Below, piece by piece: positions 24,567-36,874 of a stretch of DNA of 64,000 nt. Made by a program: the position numbers and the translations under genes. The stretch covers positions 13,664,027 through 13,728,026 of the forward strand of contig NC_083345.1 of the NCBI RefSeq assembly GCF_019175385.1, written 5' to 3'. Numbering within the stretch: position 1 is the first letter of the stretch; every line of letters starts with the position of its first letter. This stretch comes from Lycium barbarum (Eukaryota; Streptophyta; Magnoliopsida; Solanales; Solanaceae). The notes beneath the pieces were generated by a model. That model had not been told where the DNA came from. It searched no databases and worked only from the letters and a program-made list of their open reading frames with translations.

Positions 24567-25460
24567 CTAAGGTGGGAAATTTCCCCATGGAACCTGATTC
24601 GCCCACTGCTGCCCCGGCTGCTGTCCCGACTGCTGCTGTTTCTGGCCACCACCACCGCGGCCTTGCTTGCCCCCGCCGGAACCACGACCAGCACCGCCGG
24701 ACTTCCGGCCACCGTTTTTCTGGTTGCCGGATTGCTTGCCTCGGCCCTGTGATTGATCCGAATGAGAGAATCCATCATCAACATCCGAATTCGAGGCGGC
24801 CACCATTGCGGATTCGGAGCCCGTGGCAGCCTCCTTCGTCAATCCGGCCTCCTCGAGTGTAAGCATCAAACGATCCTTATAAAATGGAGGTAGCAGATCA
24901 CTTTGTCGGATCAATGTCCCCACACCCCTATAGGCCCGAGTAAGGCTGGAAACAAGTTGAATGACGAGCCGACTTTTTGATACCGGTGCTCCAACATTCT
25001 TCAACTGATCAGCGATTGTCTTAAGACGCTGACAATAGGCCGATGCATTTGGAAAATTCTTCATTTTAGTATTGGAGAATTCGGCCTCTAAGGTAACCAC
25101 ACGGGAATTTTTGTTGTCTTGGAATATATCCCGTAACCGGTTCCAAGCATCCATAGCCATAGCATCGGGTTCAATGATTGTATGCAAAAGATCATTGGAG
25201 ATGGTAGCATAAATCCAAGAAAGAACCGTAGCGTCAAGGGTCGACCACAATTCCTTTTCATCCTCGGTAGAAGGGACCTTCGCCTTTCCATTAGCAGGAG
25301 GAATAATATGGTGAAGGACCTTGTGAGAACGTGCAGTAATTTTGAAAAGTTCCGCCCATGTCGAGTATTGAACATTCTCCATTTCAAGAGTTATGGAGAT
25401 ATGGTTGCGGATATTAGACACCGCGAGAGCCGGATGAAACGAGCTCTTTGAATCAGACAT
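24567..25460 (-). CDS. Copia gag, 297-residue remaining frame
   Basis: Starts ATG (25458-25460) 98 bp downstream of the tRNA-Met-type PBS, as expected for Copia gag. The N-terminal half carries the conserved Copia gag fold region ([54 protein letters not shown] and [19 protein letters not shown]). The C-terminal part is Gly/Gln-rich with RGRG-like runs; no CCHC knuckle is seen in it. Gag forms the virus-like particle. The frame ends early at a TAG in the Gln/Pro-rich tail, so it is a truncated form of a longer gag-pol. Confidence 0.9.
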   Translation of the reverse strand: MSDSKSSFHPALAVSNIRNHISITLEMENVQYSTWAELFKITARSHKVLHHIIPPANGKAKVPSTEDEKELWSTLDATVLSWIYATISNDLLHTIIEPDAMAMDAWNRLRDIFQDNKNSRVVTLEAEFSNTKMKNFPNASAYCQRLKTIADQLKNVGAPVSKSRLVIQLVSSLTRAYRGVGTLIRQSDLLPPFYKDRLMLTLEEAGLTKEAATGSESAMVAASNSDVDDGFSHSDQSQGRGKQSGNQKNGGRKSGGAGRGSGGGKQGRGGGGQKQQQSGQQPGQQWANQVPWGNFPP

Positions 25461-25558
25461 GGCGGTGAGAAGAAGGATAGAAATGAAAGAGAAGAAGAAA
25501 GGGACTGCTAGGGCGCTACGGAAGAGAAAGACGTTCGTGAAAAAAAAAATGCCCTATT

Positions 25559-25570
25559 GCTCTGATACCA
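25559..25570 (-). other. Copia primer binding site
   Basis: TGGTATCAGAGC on the minus strand, complementary to the initiator tRNA-Met 3' end, abutting the LTR. Confidence 0.9.
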
Positions 25571-25736
25571 TAATAGAATATTTTCCTCCACGTTTTTCAT
25601 TGAAACCTTGGAATATATACAGTATACATTGCATATAATTAGGCTTAATCTAAGGCTACTAAACAGGCAACGAAATATATACAATCCTAAAAACAATAAC
25701 AGAATATATATTTACATATATATCTTAACACTAACA
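25571..25736 (-). repeat. Copia 5' LTR (166 bp)
   Basis: On the minus strand starts TGTTAGTGTTAAG at 25736 and ends next to the PBS. Very short for an LTR, which points to an Ale/Retrofit-type lineage (inference). The 3' LTR is outside the window. Expected target duplication would be atcca (25737-25741). Confidence 0.85.
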
Positions 25737-26600
25737 ATCCAGTTGAGTCTTCAAATCGTTCTACCTATGGGTTACTAATTGACGGGTTAATTTTAACTTT
25801 ATGATATTCTCTTGAACTACTCACAAGTCTGTAGATGTTACTATAACGCCTATATCTCTATGGTCGCCAGAGGTAACAAGAACACATTTATTTCTCCATA
25901 TTCAACTAAGTAGGGCTAAAGGGTATATCTTTATCCTCAGTAGCGAAACAATAATATCGAACAAAATTTATTTATTCTTATTACGTACGTGAATTCCCTT
26001 TCTCAAGTCCAATTCACGCACCACAGATAGTGTTAAACTATTAGCCAGATAATCAAACAATTAAGCACAAGAATAAATAAGCAACCCAAAGATGGAAAGT
26101 CAATAGATAGAAACAATAATCAAACGTCAACTTTCATGTTTGTGTCAAAACCCTAGAACTAAAGAGTTTAGCTCCACATAGACATGGAGCAAAAACAACA
26201 AATCATCAGAATAAAAACGTAAAAAAGTCTTACAAAGAAGAGAAGCTAAAACCCTGTAAGTCCGGCCTTCACGGCGACTCCAAGCTCTCCCTAGGTCCAA
26301 ATTTCTGAACTAAGGGTTTCAAGCTATCTAAAGTTGTGTAAAAATCGTGTAGAATATGTATTTATAGGGTACTAAAAGGTCTGAACTTTAAAAAATCAAA
26401 TCTAAATCGGAGAAGGAAAACAACTGAAAATAAATCTGGCGCAACGCCCTGGGCGGCGCACCAAGGCAAATTTCTAGTGCTTCAATTTGTCCTCGTCATT
26501 GCTGCCATTTACGTTCTCTTCTCATTCTCAAATTCAATTTCTTCGCTTTTCAAGGATTGGACTCCTCTCCATTTCCCCCAAGTTCTACCTTAGATTAGAT
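25737..26600 (-). mobile_element. Inverted Athila-like LTR fragment hosting the Copia insertion
   Basis: The reverse complement of 25740-26100 matches 41000-41480 of the Athila-like LTR. Shared blocks include GTAATAAGAATAAAT, TGGGTTGCTTATTTATTCTTG, CCCTTTAGCCCTACTTAGTTG and GTTACCTCTG. Beyond about 26150 the two diverge (this copy has ACCCTATAAATAC as a TATA candidate and a GGCGCACC/GGCGC-rich stretch). It ends abruptly at the Copia LTR; its continuation would lie left of the window. Confidence 0.75.
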
Positions 26601-26640
26601 AAACATGGCATGGGTTAAAATTAATGACTAAGATTTAATT

Positions 26641-27074
26641 GACTAAAACAAGGCCCTAATCATAGTTTATATAATTAATAACTTATCTATAAATATATTA
26701 AAATACTTTCTCTCTCTTCCTATTTAATATTCCATCTTTTTTTCAATCATGATAACTCTTTAATGGTGATATTTTTCATAATATAGACAATTCTTTCAGA
26801 AATATACAATTACCAATTGAATAATGCGGTCTGTATTATGTGAATTAGTAAGCATCATAATTGAAAAAATGGAAAATATCACCAATTGAATAATGGGTCT
26901 ATTAGGGGGAAAAAATTAAGTGGCAAAAAATTAAGTGGCAAAAAATAATTGGGTAAATTATAAAAGATATTTTACTGGGTAAGAAAAGTAAATAGGAAGA
27001 GAGAGAAAAATATTCTAATATATTTATAGATAAGTTATTAATTATGTAATCATGATTAGGGTCTTATTTTAGTC
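26641..27074. mobile_element. MITE with ~90-bp terminal inverted repeats
   Basis: Left end GACTAAAACAAGGCCCTAAT and right end, inverted, GACTAAAATAAGACCCTAAT. Pairing continues through ATAATTAATAACTTATCTAT and CTCTCTCTTCCTATTTA for about 90 bp. 434 bp in total, no coding capacity. No clear target duplication. Confidence 0.85.
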
Positions 27075-29110
27075 ATGTGTCTCTAATTTAAAATAAAACT
27101 TAGGACAAATGAAGAAAACGAAAATAGAGAGGAGCCCAATCCACTTTTCAAATTTGCAATTCTTCCCTTTGATTGGCCAGGTACGAACTTCTTCCAATTT
27201 GATCGGCCAATGTTGACTTTTTCTTCTCTTTCTTATTTTGTATAATTTCCTGAATCATTATGCATATCATTATGTCTCCTGTCTCTTCCTCTCTTTCTTC
27301 CTTTCTTTTGTCTCGTCGCTTCTTTATTTAATTTTACTTAGAATCTTTTCAATTTCACTCTGCTTTATTTCTATATAGTAAAAATATAGTATTAGCACAA
27401 ATCACTATAATTAATACTCAAACGATAATTAAAAATATTAAAATGTGAGACAACAACAGCTAAATATATATATTTTTAACCGAACATCAATGATCCGGAG
27501 TCAACGAGAGAGAGGCTGGTCACCAGAAGGCCCAGCCGACTCGGTCAATATTGAATTTGGAAAGAGTTTGAGCTTTAGACAAGGCCACAAGTAATTTCGT
27601 GTATATTGATTCATATCCCAAAACTAAGAGAAGGGTTGACCAGAGTGAAGTACACTTTGCTTCATCTAAGCCCTTAACTAGGCTCGTATGTGTCACAATC
27701 CGATGTGTCAAATGAATGGTGACATGGTGTTAGTGGTTTCACATAATGAGCACCCAGACTCTTCCATTACATGAGCAGAGTGACTTGTATATACGTATAA
27801 AGTATCTAATTGAAAACGTAACCAGTGAGAAAGTGCAACGTAAAGTAGACACAATTTATTTTATGTATCATCATCGTATAAACATACAATGTACAAAGTA
27901 ATTGAAAACATTTTTTACATTTTGCCTCCAATCGATTCTCTCTCTTTCATACGAAATTCTACATAAACTCTAAAGGTACGAGAGCTTGGCACCTCAATTA
28001 TATATAATATAAAGCTAGGCATAGACAAGGTGATGTGTCACCTCTATATGACCACCATTCCTATTTATCTTTTATCCCCTTTTTTTGGCATTTGTTGAAT
28101 TTTCTCATCATTTTATGTAGTTATTCAATTAATAAATAACTAAACATTTGGTTCTCAAAAGGTCATGCACAAAACTGCTCAAAAGTGCAATTAAGTAGCC
28201 CAACCACGTTCACATGCACGAAATAACAGAAGAGAAATTTTAGGAAAAGCACTAAATGATATTAAAGAGGCCTAATGAGTAGGGTATATTTAATTTTCTG
28301 TAGGTTAGGATATGTTTAATTTGCTATGCCTCTTTCACAGATTTTTCATCCATAGTTTTCTCCAGACATCCGAGCTTCAATTTGTGTAATGTTTCTGCTT
28401 TTTCTTTTACAAGTACTGTTACGAGGTGTTTTTTGTATGTAATAACAGTAAAATACAATCCATCCTCTTCTTCTTGATGTGGTGTCGTTTTTGAGTCCTT
28501 TTTATCGCATTTTTTGTTGTTTCACGGTAAATTATTGATTTGGTGTCATTTAGTCAAATTGCAATGTGTATTTATATTACGTGAATGCTATGCATTCTAA
28601 TTTATCTTTTATCGGCAATTTAGCAAAGGCAACGTTTGTTGAGTCGAGAAAGTTTGTATATGTGTACGACAATTTGAGGCATACTAATACGGATGGCAAG
28701 ACTGGCGAACATAGTACATGACTTCTTGCCCCCGTCAATCCGAAATTCGTGGGTAACATGAAAAAAGAAAATTATCATTTTTGTTGCAGATCTGATATAG
28801 AGTTATTATCATTTTGTTCAATTCATGTTCATCGTGTATTCTCCCGTTTGATTTATTTGTCTTTACATTGTTTTTTTTTAAGTTATTTATTGTAAACGAT
28901 TTTTATCTTTTTCTTAATTTTTTACGGGTGTATAAAGATGTGCTAAATATTAAAAGAATACGGATAGTTGAATGGGAAGTCCTCATTGTATCGAAATTGA
29001 TTCATTGTATTAATTTCATTATTTCTGCATATTATAAGGGTTGATTTATTTTTTGAAAAAAATTATATCAGTATATTTAATTATATTGGTCTAGAAAAAT
29101 TATATGATTA
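27075..29110. other. Intergenic, no gene recognised
   Basis: AT-rich DNA with only short frames (the longest about 76 codons). No protein family, RNA gene or repeat that I recognise. Confidence 0.6.
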
Positions 29111-29118
29111 AATTCAAC

Positions 29119-29474
29119 CGGGCAATTTGCAGGATTGCCCTTCACTGGAGGTGGTCTTTAATTTTTACCCCTCAAAATGGTGGTCTTTAAATTCTGCCCT
29201 TCAGGCATAATTTCAGCGTGCACAGGCAGAATTTCAGCCAGTGCAAATTCTGCCTGTGCCCATGCAAATTCTGCCTTAATGCCCAAATAGGCAGAATTTG
29301 CATGGCAAATTTGCAAAATTCTGCCTTGCGATTTATTTTATTTTATTTTACCGAGCTGGGATTTGAACCCACAACCTCAAGGTGTTAGGCGAGGGGTGAT
29401 ACTTAAAGACCACCAATTTGAAGGGCAAAAATTAAAGACCACCCCAAATGAAGGGCAATCCGCGCAACAAAAAG
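29119..29474. mobile_element. MITE with 8-bp target duplication and tRNA-like segment
   Basis: Flanked by aattcaac at 29111-29118 and 29475-29482. Ends are inverted repeats of about 70 bp (GGATTGCCCTTC...GGTGGTCTTTAA on both). TSD length fits Mutator or hAT type. The interior has repeated GCAGAATTT/AAATTCTGCC palindromes and, at 29346-29395 on the minus strand, GTGGGTTCAAATCCCAGC followed by (TAAAA)n, which resembles the T-arm/B box of a tRNA-derived SINE. Confidence 0.88.
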
Positions 29475-30539
29475 AATTCAACTATTATGTCTTACTTGTG
29501 GGTTCACAACTTATTCCCCGATGAAAATGAGTTGTGTTTAAATAATTTTAAGCACGGATAACCTTATTTTATATATTAATAATATGCTGAAGTTCTTGTA
29601 TGTACATGTTCTTTCAAAGTGTTTACTAAACTTACTAATTACTTGTGATAAATAGTTATATGAGTTTAAGTTGGTTAAGAATGGAGATAACAAGAGTAAA
29701 ACTATTCCAAGATATCTACTTTTGGCTGCGAAGAATAGTGAGCTCAAATCCTATCTTCTCAATAAATGACGAACAATAACTTAAATATTTTATTTCGTAT
29801 GGTAATTTTTAGTTATAAGATCAAATTTATATAACTTAGTTTTCTATCCTTCGTAAATTTTCAAATATTTTTTACGATCGAACTTTTGTCAGCTTTTGTT
29901 TCTCTTAGAAAAAGGGGATGATGTCTAAATTAATTATTAGCATGATCGTTTTGTAAGTTCTCAAACATCTCTTAAAAATGCGCTTCGCGCTGTCAAATTC
30001 ACTAGTTAGTTACTAATTAGAAGATTCATGCCAACTTTTTGTTAGGTTTGTAGTTGGCTAAACAATCTGACAGATGCTCCTCCAGAAACTATCGTTGGAA
30101 GTTGGAGTGTTAACATAAAGAAAGATTTATTTGATCCTCAAGGAAATGAAGCCCAAAGCATTCTCGTGTATATGCATATTGTTGGTTGAACCACCTTCTT
30201 CTGAAGCTTCACAACTTGTGCCTTATAGCTGTTGATTGTCAAGCTTATTCTCCGACAAAAAAAGAATAAGAAATATTTTGATAGAGTACTACTTATTGTG
30301 ACATTAGTACATTACTTTTCTTTTTTCCACGAAATAGCTAGAGATCACAACTTGATCAATACTTAATAGAACAAAGACCATCATGTCATGTAAAATTTCT
30401 TCAGTGTTGCTAATTCTTCTTCTAGAAGAGACATTAGTTCGGAAAAGCAGCAAATCGACCATATGTTTGAATAAAACCTTTCAAATTTCAAGAAAATAAG
30501 ATTTTCACCATCTCCTTCAATTTCTTTTTTATTGATGTA
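29475..30539. other. Intergenic, no gene recognised
   Basis: AT-rich with short frames only. The stretch 30060-30230 reads a little like a decayed coding or UTR remnant, but no family is identifiable. Confidence 0.5.
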
Positions 30540-30791
30540 CTCCCTCCATCCCAATTTATGTGACATTTTTCGTTTTTTGAGAGTCAATTTGATTAAATTT
30601 TGAAGCTATATTAGATTAGATTAACTTAATATATTAAGATTAAAATTTATATATATGAAAACTAACATGAAAAGTACTATAAGTTTCAATTTTTCTTACA
30701 TCAATTTGGTGAAAAAATACATCTTAAAATGTTGGTCAAAATTCATGTAGTTGAATCTCGGGAAGCGAAAAGTGACACGTAAATTGGGAAG
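30540..30791. mobile_element. Stowaway-type MITE
   Basis: CTCCCTCCATCCCAATTTAT at the left and, inverted, ACTTCCCAATTTACGTGTCA at the right, flanked by TA. This is the common plant Stowaway (Tc1/mariner) terminal sequence. 252 bp. Confidence 0.9.
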
Positions 30792-33700
30792 TATTATACA
30801 ACTTTATATATTATATTACTAAATAAAAGTCAAGTTAAATATTCCTAGCCGCGATTAGACATTATGCCAAGCCAAAAGTGAGAGTGAAAAGGATCTTATG
30901 TATATGGATAGTGGCATATGTTAAACATTGATGACGTTTTAATTAGACACTAAATTAAATCAAGTTCTCACAGCCATTTACCCCTTCTTCAACCACTTTT
31001 AAACGTAATCGACTTATACACCTAACTTAATCATTTGATCCAGTCTCAATTTTTGGCCTACCCTTACTTAATTTTTTTTTTCTGAAGAGAAAACGACATG
31101 TAAATTGGAGAAAGGAGAAGGAAGAAGATGAGAAAATCGTGGGAACTGAGTCTAAAGCCCTTCACCTAAGTGGATTTCAGCTTTATTATCTCCAGATAGT
31201 ATGGTGGGGTAGTCGGAATTCCACAAAGAAAAACTTTTTGATAAAACTTATTAGGATCTACTCGACATGAATTTGAATTAGTCGAGCCAGTACGTTACAA
31301 CACATACCGAATGGTTCAAAAACAGAGTTGAAACTTTTGTTAATTTCAAATATAAATGTACTGGGATAAGATAGATCGTCCTACATATTTGTCATGGTAT
31401 AGGGAACACATTAGATATTTACCTAACTTAGTAGGTCCTTGACCGGATCTCACATTAGGCCCAAGACATTGATCTCTAACTATAAAAGTAAATGCTTGAG
31501 TTTGAGAAGCTTCTGAACCAGTAAATTCATAAATTCAGTAGGATAAGCGATATTATGGAACCAAACTAAACAACAAACAATGAAATTAAAGACGGCTCAA
31601 GGCCGAGGATAATACATAATTACATGCTGGTCGCTCAAACTTGTCTTGTTTTTTCAACTACACATTTTAGCTTGTTCTATTACGCGCTAAAATTGGTCGA
31701 CGTGGTATGTCTCGACAATTAATAACCACTGATACTCACCAAATTTTAGAAACCGAGGGCAAAAGAATTGTCTGCTTTTTTCACCATTGGTCTTACTGAT
31801 TTGGTAGTTGACTCTAAAAGTCTTCAACTTTAAGAATTGGTCCTAGTGATTATCAAGAAAAAGTGAATATTTTGAAAATTATTAGAGCTTCATTTTTTGT
31901 CATTTCATAATCAGCTTACGTACTAATTCATATAATAACAAGTGAAGATGATGTATTTTCACGTAACATCATATTTTTCTAATAAAAAAGGTTACATTAA
32001 TATATGATTAGTTTCTACCAATGACTTTTTCCCTCAAGTCTAAACAGGTTCATTTTCAAGAAAAGCCAGATTACTGTAATTAAACTTGACTCTTTCATCA
32101 GTAATTAGATCATGAAGCATACATTTTCAGACAAATTGTTTCCCTCTCGCTAAATTCCAACCGAAGTTTTGTTGTCTTTAAATTACCGATAAAACATCAA
32201 TTTTAATTTTCACGTGCAAGTTGGACTAAAAATTACACACATTCCACATCAAAGTGCAATTTTAAATTCACAAAAGAAAAAAGAATTTCAGTAGAAGCAT
32301 GGTTGAATGGTTCATTGTGGTTAACTCTCCTTCCTGCCAGCTAGGTTTCACCTGCTTATGATGACCAAAAACTCAAACCAACCAAAAGCAAAATTAAAAT
32401 AATGAAAAATTAGAGGATCAGGGGAAAAAGAATTTTTAAAAAAAAATTAAAGAAAAGGATTATTAGGACTAATTATATACGCTTCACCGAATCCCCGTGT
32501 AGGGAAAAAGAATAACACTCCTCGCTTTACAATAAAGTAAATGTGAAAGAGGGGGAAAAATTAGAAATTCACATTGACCTGCTTTTAAGTTTTAACTACT
32601 GACTACTGACTATCATTTGGTTACCGGGTCTCGATATAAGACTCAGTGTTAATTTATACTTATGTCGTTTGTTTGTATTTTTATTTCTTGGTATAAGTTT
32701 ACACCACTATATTTATGCCTGAGATAACAATCTAAGGATTAGCTACATTTAAGTAAAACAATAAAATTGACCTTCTGACAAAGCCCCTTTTCCAGGGATT
32801 ATTAAGAAGTCAAAATTAAAATTGAAAACAAATACTTATCAAATTTTATCCAATTTAAGATCAAATCATTAGTACTACTAAATAACTCAGAAATTATTTA
32901 TTCCTGCATTATAATTCCGACATAATTTTATCCGCAAACAAAGTTACCCTTGATTGTGTGTGTCCTTATAGAAAACTTGTTTAAGCTTGGCCTAAAAGGA
33001 TAATATCAGGCCATGTTAAAAGTGTCTTTAGCCTAATACATGCATCTTGTGTTCAATAATTAGTGGAACCAAATAGAATAAAAATAAGTAGTAGCTACGG
33101 CAACCAAGACTTAATTAAAGCTTGATAAATTATCCCTAAAATGTTCAAGCAACTAGCTAGTTTTACCACTTCAACAAGAAATGTAGTAGTTAAGTTCCTT
33201 GCTATCAAAATTTCAAAGACCTCTGTACCAAGTAAAACAAAGTAAGTTTTTCTTTAGCTTTTAGTAAAAAGAAAAGCAGCTAGCGGTCATCTGGTCCTAC
33301 AACAATTATCCACAATTAATTAAAATATATGGAAAAAAAAGAGCACTTAATTATATATACTCCATAGCTATATTCCTCAAATTAATGAACTTCCCCATCA
33401 TAAGTTACGGAGTCAATGCATGAAAGGCATGCAATACCAAATTAAACATATGTATGATGTGTCTAGATCACAATGTACTAACTAATGGAAGTACCATTAT
33501 TGTTGTGTGTTCATTGTTTCCAAATTTCTAACTAACACTTTACATTTTATTTCTTAATTCTTACGGTTTGGCTTTCCAAGAAATCAACTTCCCTCTATAA
33601 TAATCAGTATAACTAAGTGGGACACTGCCCGTCCCTCCAAGTAGTTTCTTTAAAAATCATAATTCGTACTGATAAAAGTTTTTCTTTTAGAAAATAAACC

Positions 33701-33814
33701 TACAATTTCTTCCTCTCAATTTTTCTAAACAATGATGTAGCCTCCCCCCCCCCTCCCCCCAGGGAATAAAATCCAACCTTTACCTTTCCATGATGGCTTT
33801 GTCTTAAATCACTA
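30792..33814. other. Upstream intergenic region, no gene recognised
   Basis: AT-rich; short frames only. Scattered cis-element-sized motifs are not interpretable by eye. A poly-C-rich tract lies at about 33741-33759. Confidence 0.55.
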
Positions 33815-34091
33815 GGGTGGTTTGGTAGGTAGTCAAAATTATCGCAGGATTATAATTCCGGGACTGATTTATTCCATCTCTTGGGATTATTTTATACCAT
33901 CTAAAAGATGGTATAAAATAATTCCAGGATAAGTGGGATAAGAAGGGATATCCCATCTTTTAAGTTGGGATATATTTTATATCATGTTTGGTACACGGTA
34001 TAAATTTATCCCAGCTTATATCAGGATAAATTTATACCTTCTACCAAACATGATATAAAAATTAGTGCTTATACCATGCACCAAACAACCC
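33815..34091. mobile_element. Foldback MITE
   Basis: GGGTGGTTTGGT at the left and, inverted, GGGTTGTTTGGT at the right. The centre (33884-33925) folds on itself: TTATTTTATACCATCT and AGATGGTATAAAATAA pair with a 2-nt spacer. A second palindrome lies around GATAAATTTATACC. It sits in a short direct duplication of CTTTGTCTTAAATCACTA (also at about 34137). Confidence 0.8.
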
Positions 34092-34790
34092 AAAGTACAT
34101 AGGAAATTGAATACCTTTACCTTTCCATGACTCTGGCTTTGTCTTAAATCACTAAAAGTACATAGGAAATTGAATAAAAAACATGATGTGTGTACAAAAT
34201 AATCCAATTTTTTAATTAATATAATACCAAGCCCCCAAATTAAATGACAAAAGACCGTGTTTTCGCTGAAATCAGTAGCTACTGTCCATCAAAATTTAGG
34301 AGCAATTTGTACAACATCATCAGTTTTGTCTATAATGAACAGCAATTTCCAGATCATATTTTGTTTAAAGGATAGACATAAGGCATCCAAATTATAAGAG
34401 AATTCTCATTAGTACCTCCCTAAAGCAAGTCATATTTATGAAAATAAATCTTAGGAATATATTTTAGTATATGAATATCACCAACTAGCACATTATTATC
34501 AAAAAAAAAAAAAAAAAAAAAAAGAAGATCAGCATTAAGTAAGATATGGTCAATTTTAATTTGAATATCCTAATTGTAGTTGTCTGATTCCTAATCACTA
34601 TATTTAATTTAATTAATTAAATGAAAATACTCTCTCTACCAGCCCCTTAGCCTCCACCAACAGCCATTTAAATATCAACCCATTGTGCATCTATCTTAAC
34701 ATATTCCAACATAATACACACAACTTGTGCAAGAACAACATCAAGTGTTGTCTTAAACCCTAAAGTACTCCTAAAACTCATCCCACAATC
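34092..34790 (+). promoter_or_regulatory. Proximal promoter and 5' UTR of the LRX-like gene
   Basis: Contains an A-run at 34501-34524 and a TATA-like TTTAAATATC at about 34666-34675, some 120 bp before the ATG. The stretch after it is CA-rich (AACATAATACACACAACTTG), as in plant 5' UTRs. Positional inference only. Confidence 0.4.
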
Positions 34791-35987
34791 ATGAAGTTCA
34801 TCAACTTAGCCCTTTGTTGCTTCTTCTTCATCATTTTTTTCTTCTCAAAACCCTCTCTTCAAGCTTCTCCTCCTGCACCTTCAATAAACCCTAGACTTTT
34901 CAATGCTTACATTGCTCTTCAAGCTTGGAAACATGTCATTACTTCCGACCCAAGAAACTTCACGAGGAATTGGTATGGATACAAAGTTTGCAACTACACC
35001 GGAGTTTACTGTGCTCCGGCTCCAGATAACCCTAAAATCACCACTGTCGCTGGAATTGACCTCAACCATGCAAATATCTCTGGCTACTTGCCTGAAGATC
35101 TTGGTTTGTTGACTGATTTAGCTGTTTTTCATATAAACTCCAACAGATTTGTTGGCACTATCCCAAAATCTTTTTCGAAACTTCGAGTTCTTTATGAACT
35201 TGACGTGAGTAACAATCTTTTGTATGGTGAATTTCCTTCGGTTGTTCTCTCTCTTCCTTCTTTGAAGTTTCTTGATATTAGGTACAACCAATTCAAAGGA
35301 AATGTCCCTTCAAAACTTTGGGATCGAAAACTCGATGCCCTTTTCATAAACAACAACGATTTTCAGTTTGCATGGCCCAAAAACTTCGGAAAATCAACCG
35401 TTTCTGCTTTGGTCATGGCAAATATTAAAGTCAGGGGATGTATACCACCAAGTATAGCAAATATGTCGCAAACCCTAAATGAGATTATCCTCTCGAATGC
35501 TGGCTTAAATGGATGTTTGCCAGAAGAATTAGGGTTGTTGAAAAATGTGACGGTTTTTGATGTGAGTTTTAACAATCTTGTTGGAAAGTTGCCAGAGACA
35601 ATTGGAGGTATGAAGAAATTGGAACATCTCAACGTGGCACATAACAAGCTCTCGGGAGAGATTCCGGCTAGTATTTGCTCGTTGCCAAGGTTGGAGAATT
35701 TCACCTACTCAGATAATTATTTCTGTGTTGAACCGAAGATTTGTCTCAAGTTGAAGGACATAGATGATAAGAAGAATTGTATACCCTATCGGCCATCACA
35801 ACGTTCAGTCAATGAATGTAAGACATTTTATTCACAGGGTCCAGTGGATTGCAGTTCATTTGGTTGTAGCTCAAGATCTCCTCCACCACCACCACCGTCA
35901 CCTCCACCACCGTCACCTCCACCACCACCACCTCCTCCACCACCAACACCACCTCCTACAAAATCACATTTTTACCATTATCCTTGA
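34791..35987 (+). CDS. Leucine-rich repeat extensin-like (LRX-like) cell-wall protein
   Basis: Intact intronless 398-residue protein. Residues 1-25 are a signal peptide with a Cys/Phe-rich core ending near LQA. Then comes an N-terminal cap (LQAWKHVITSDP, NWYGYKVCNYTGVYCAP), about nine to ten LRRs at roughly 75-320 (FHINSNRFVGTIP, LDVSNNLLYGEFP, FDVSFNNLVGKLP, LNVAHNKLSGEIP), a Cys-rich hinge (FSYSDNYFC-like, KNCIP, DCSSFGC) and, at 362-391, a short Ser-Pro3-6 extensin tail. Full LRX proteins usually have far longer extensin regions, so this belongs to the short-tailed or LRR-only branch. LRX proteins are secreted, anchor in the wall and bind RALF peptides (family knowledge). The ATG is the first in frame and the signal peptide supports it. 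Confidence 0.9.
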   Translation: MKFINLALCCFFFIIFFFSKPSLQASPPAPSINPRLFNAYIALQAWKHVITSDPRNFTRNWYGYKVCNYTGVYCAPAPDNPKITTVAGIDLNHANISGYLPEDLGLLTDLAVFHINSNRFVGTIPKSFSKLRVLYELDVSNNLLYGEFPSVVLSLPSLKFLDIRYNQFKGNVPSKLWDRKLDALFINNNDFQFAWPKNFGKSTVSALVMANIKVRGCIPPSIANMSQTLNEIILSNAGLNGCLPEELGLLKNVTVFDVSFNNLVGKLPETIGGMKKLEHLNVAHNKLSGEIPASICSLPRLENFTYSDNYFCVEPKICLKLKDIDDKKNCIPYRPSQRSVNECKTFYSQGPVDCSSFGCSSRSPPPPPPSPPPPSPPPPPPPPPPTPPPTKSHFYHYP

Positions 35988-36870
35988 TTGACGATCAGTT
36001 GTGTTTCTTTGACTTTGGTTTGCTTTTACGTGGTTGGATAGGTATTGAACTATAAGGGGAAAAGGAAATTAAAAAAATCAGGTTGTATCATTGAATAAAT
36101 TAAGTACATTTAAGAAAGGTAGACTTTCTCTTTTTAAATGTTTTTTTTTTTTTGGTTTACTTTTGTTATATGCATAATTGACTTTGATTATGTCGTACTG
36201 ATAAGGGATTAGATTTGTATTTTATTTCCCCGTTTTATTCTTTTTTTGTGCAAATAATACGTACCATGTTTTTTATTCCCCTTTAGTAAAATTCTTAATG
36301 TCCATTATATTAGGTTCAGATTTCTTCAGCCTTAAGCACCTAATTCAAGTAGCAAAAGGTGCAGAATGCATAGTCTCCCAAATATTATTATATATGGTCA
36401 CAAATTCATTTTCTGACAAATTAAGTCCGGCTACTTTCATTAACTAATTTAGATAGTACTCATAGTCTGGTATGAGAAGTTATTGCAAACAGTATATAAC
36501 AACTTCTCTAATTCTTCATGGAAGTCTATATATGGGAGATCTCATATATAGGAGATCTCATTTCCTCCTATAATATACATGTAACTACTAGTATATAACT
36601 AGCTAAAAATAGCATTTGAACTTTTTTAGTCATCATCATGACATTAACACTACTACGACTATATATGATAGCTTGATTTCACATGTTTATACCACTTTAA
36701 TGTTGGAAATTGAGCACATTAACTTTAATATCTCTTCAGATTATGACAAAGGCGTGGAAGGACCCATATGTAGAAATAAATATCAATATAATATACTACC
36801 GATAAAGGGAAGTTTTAAAAAAGACAAAGTCAGAGGACACTTTTCAAACTAGTAGCTTTATCCATGCCAT
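35988..36870 (+). other. 3' flank of LRX-like gene
   Basis: No gene. AATAAA-like signal at about 36093 (GAATAAATTAAG) could serve polyadenylation. A local 16-bp tandem duplication (TATATGGGAGATCTCA/TATATAGGAGATCTCA) lies at 36530-36562. Confidence 0.5.
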
Positions 36871-36874
36871 GGAG

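Noticed and set aside
29346..29395. Possible tRNA gene
   Set aside because: Only a T-arm-like segment is present; no acceptor stem, D arm or anticodon arm could be folded.
35363..35704. Minus-strand frame of 113 codons
   Set aside because: Antisense to the LRR coding region; no independent support.
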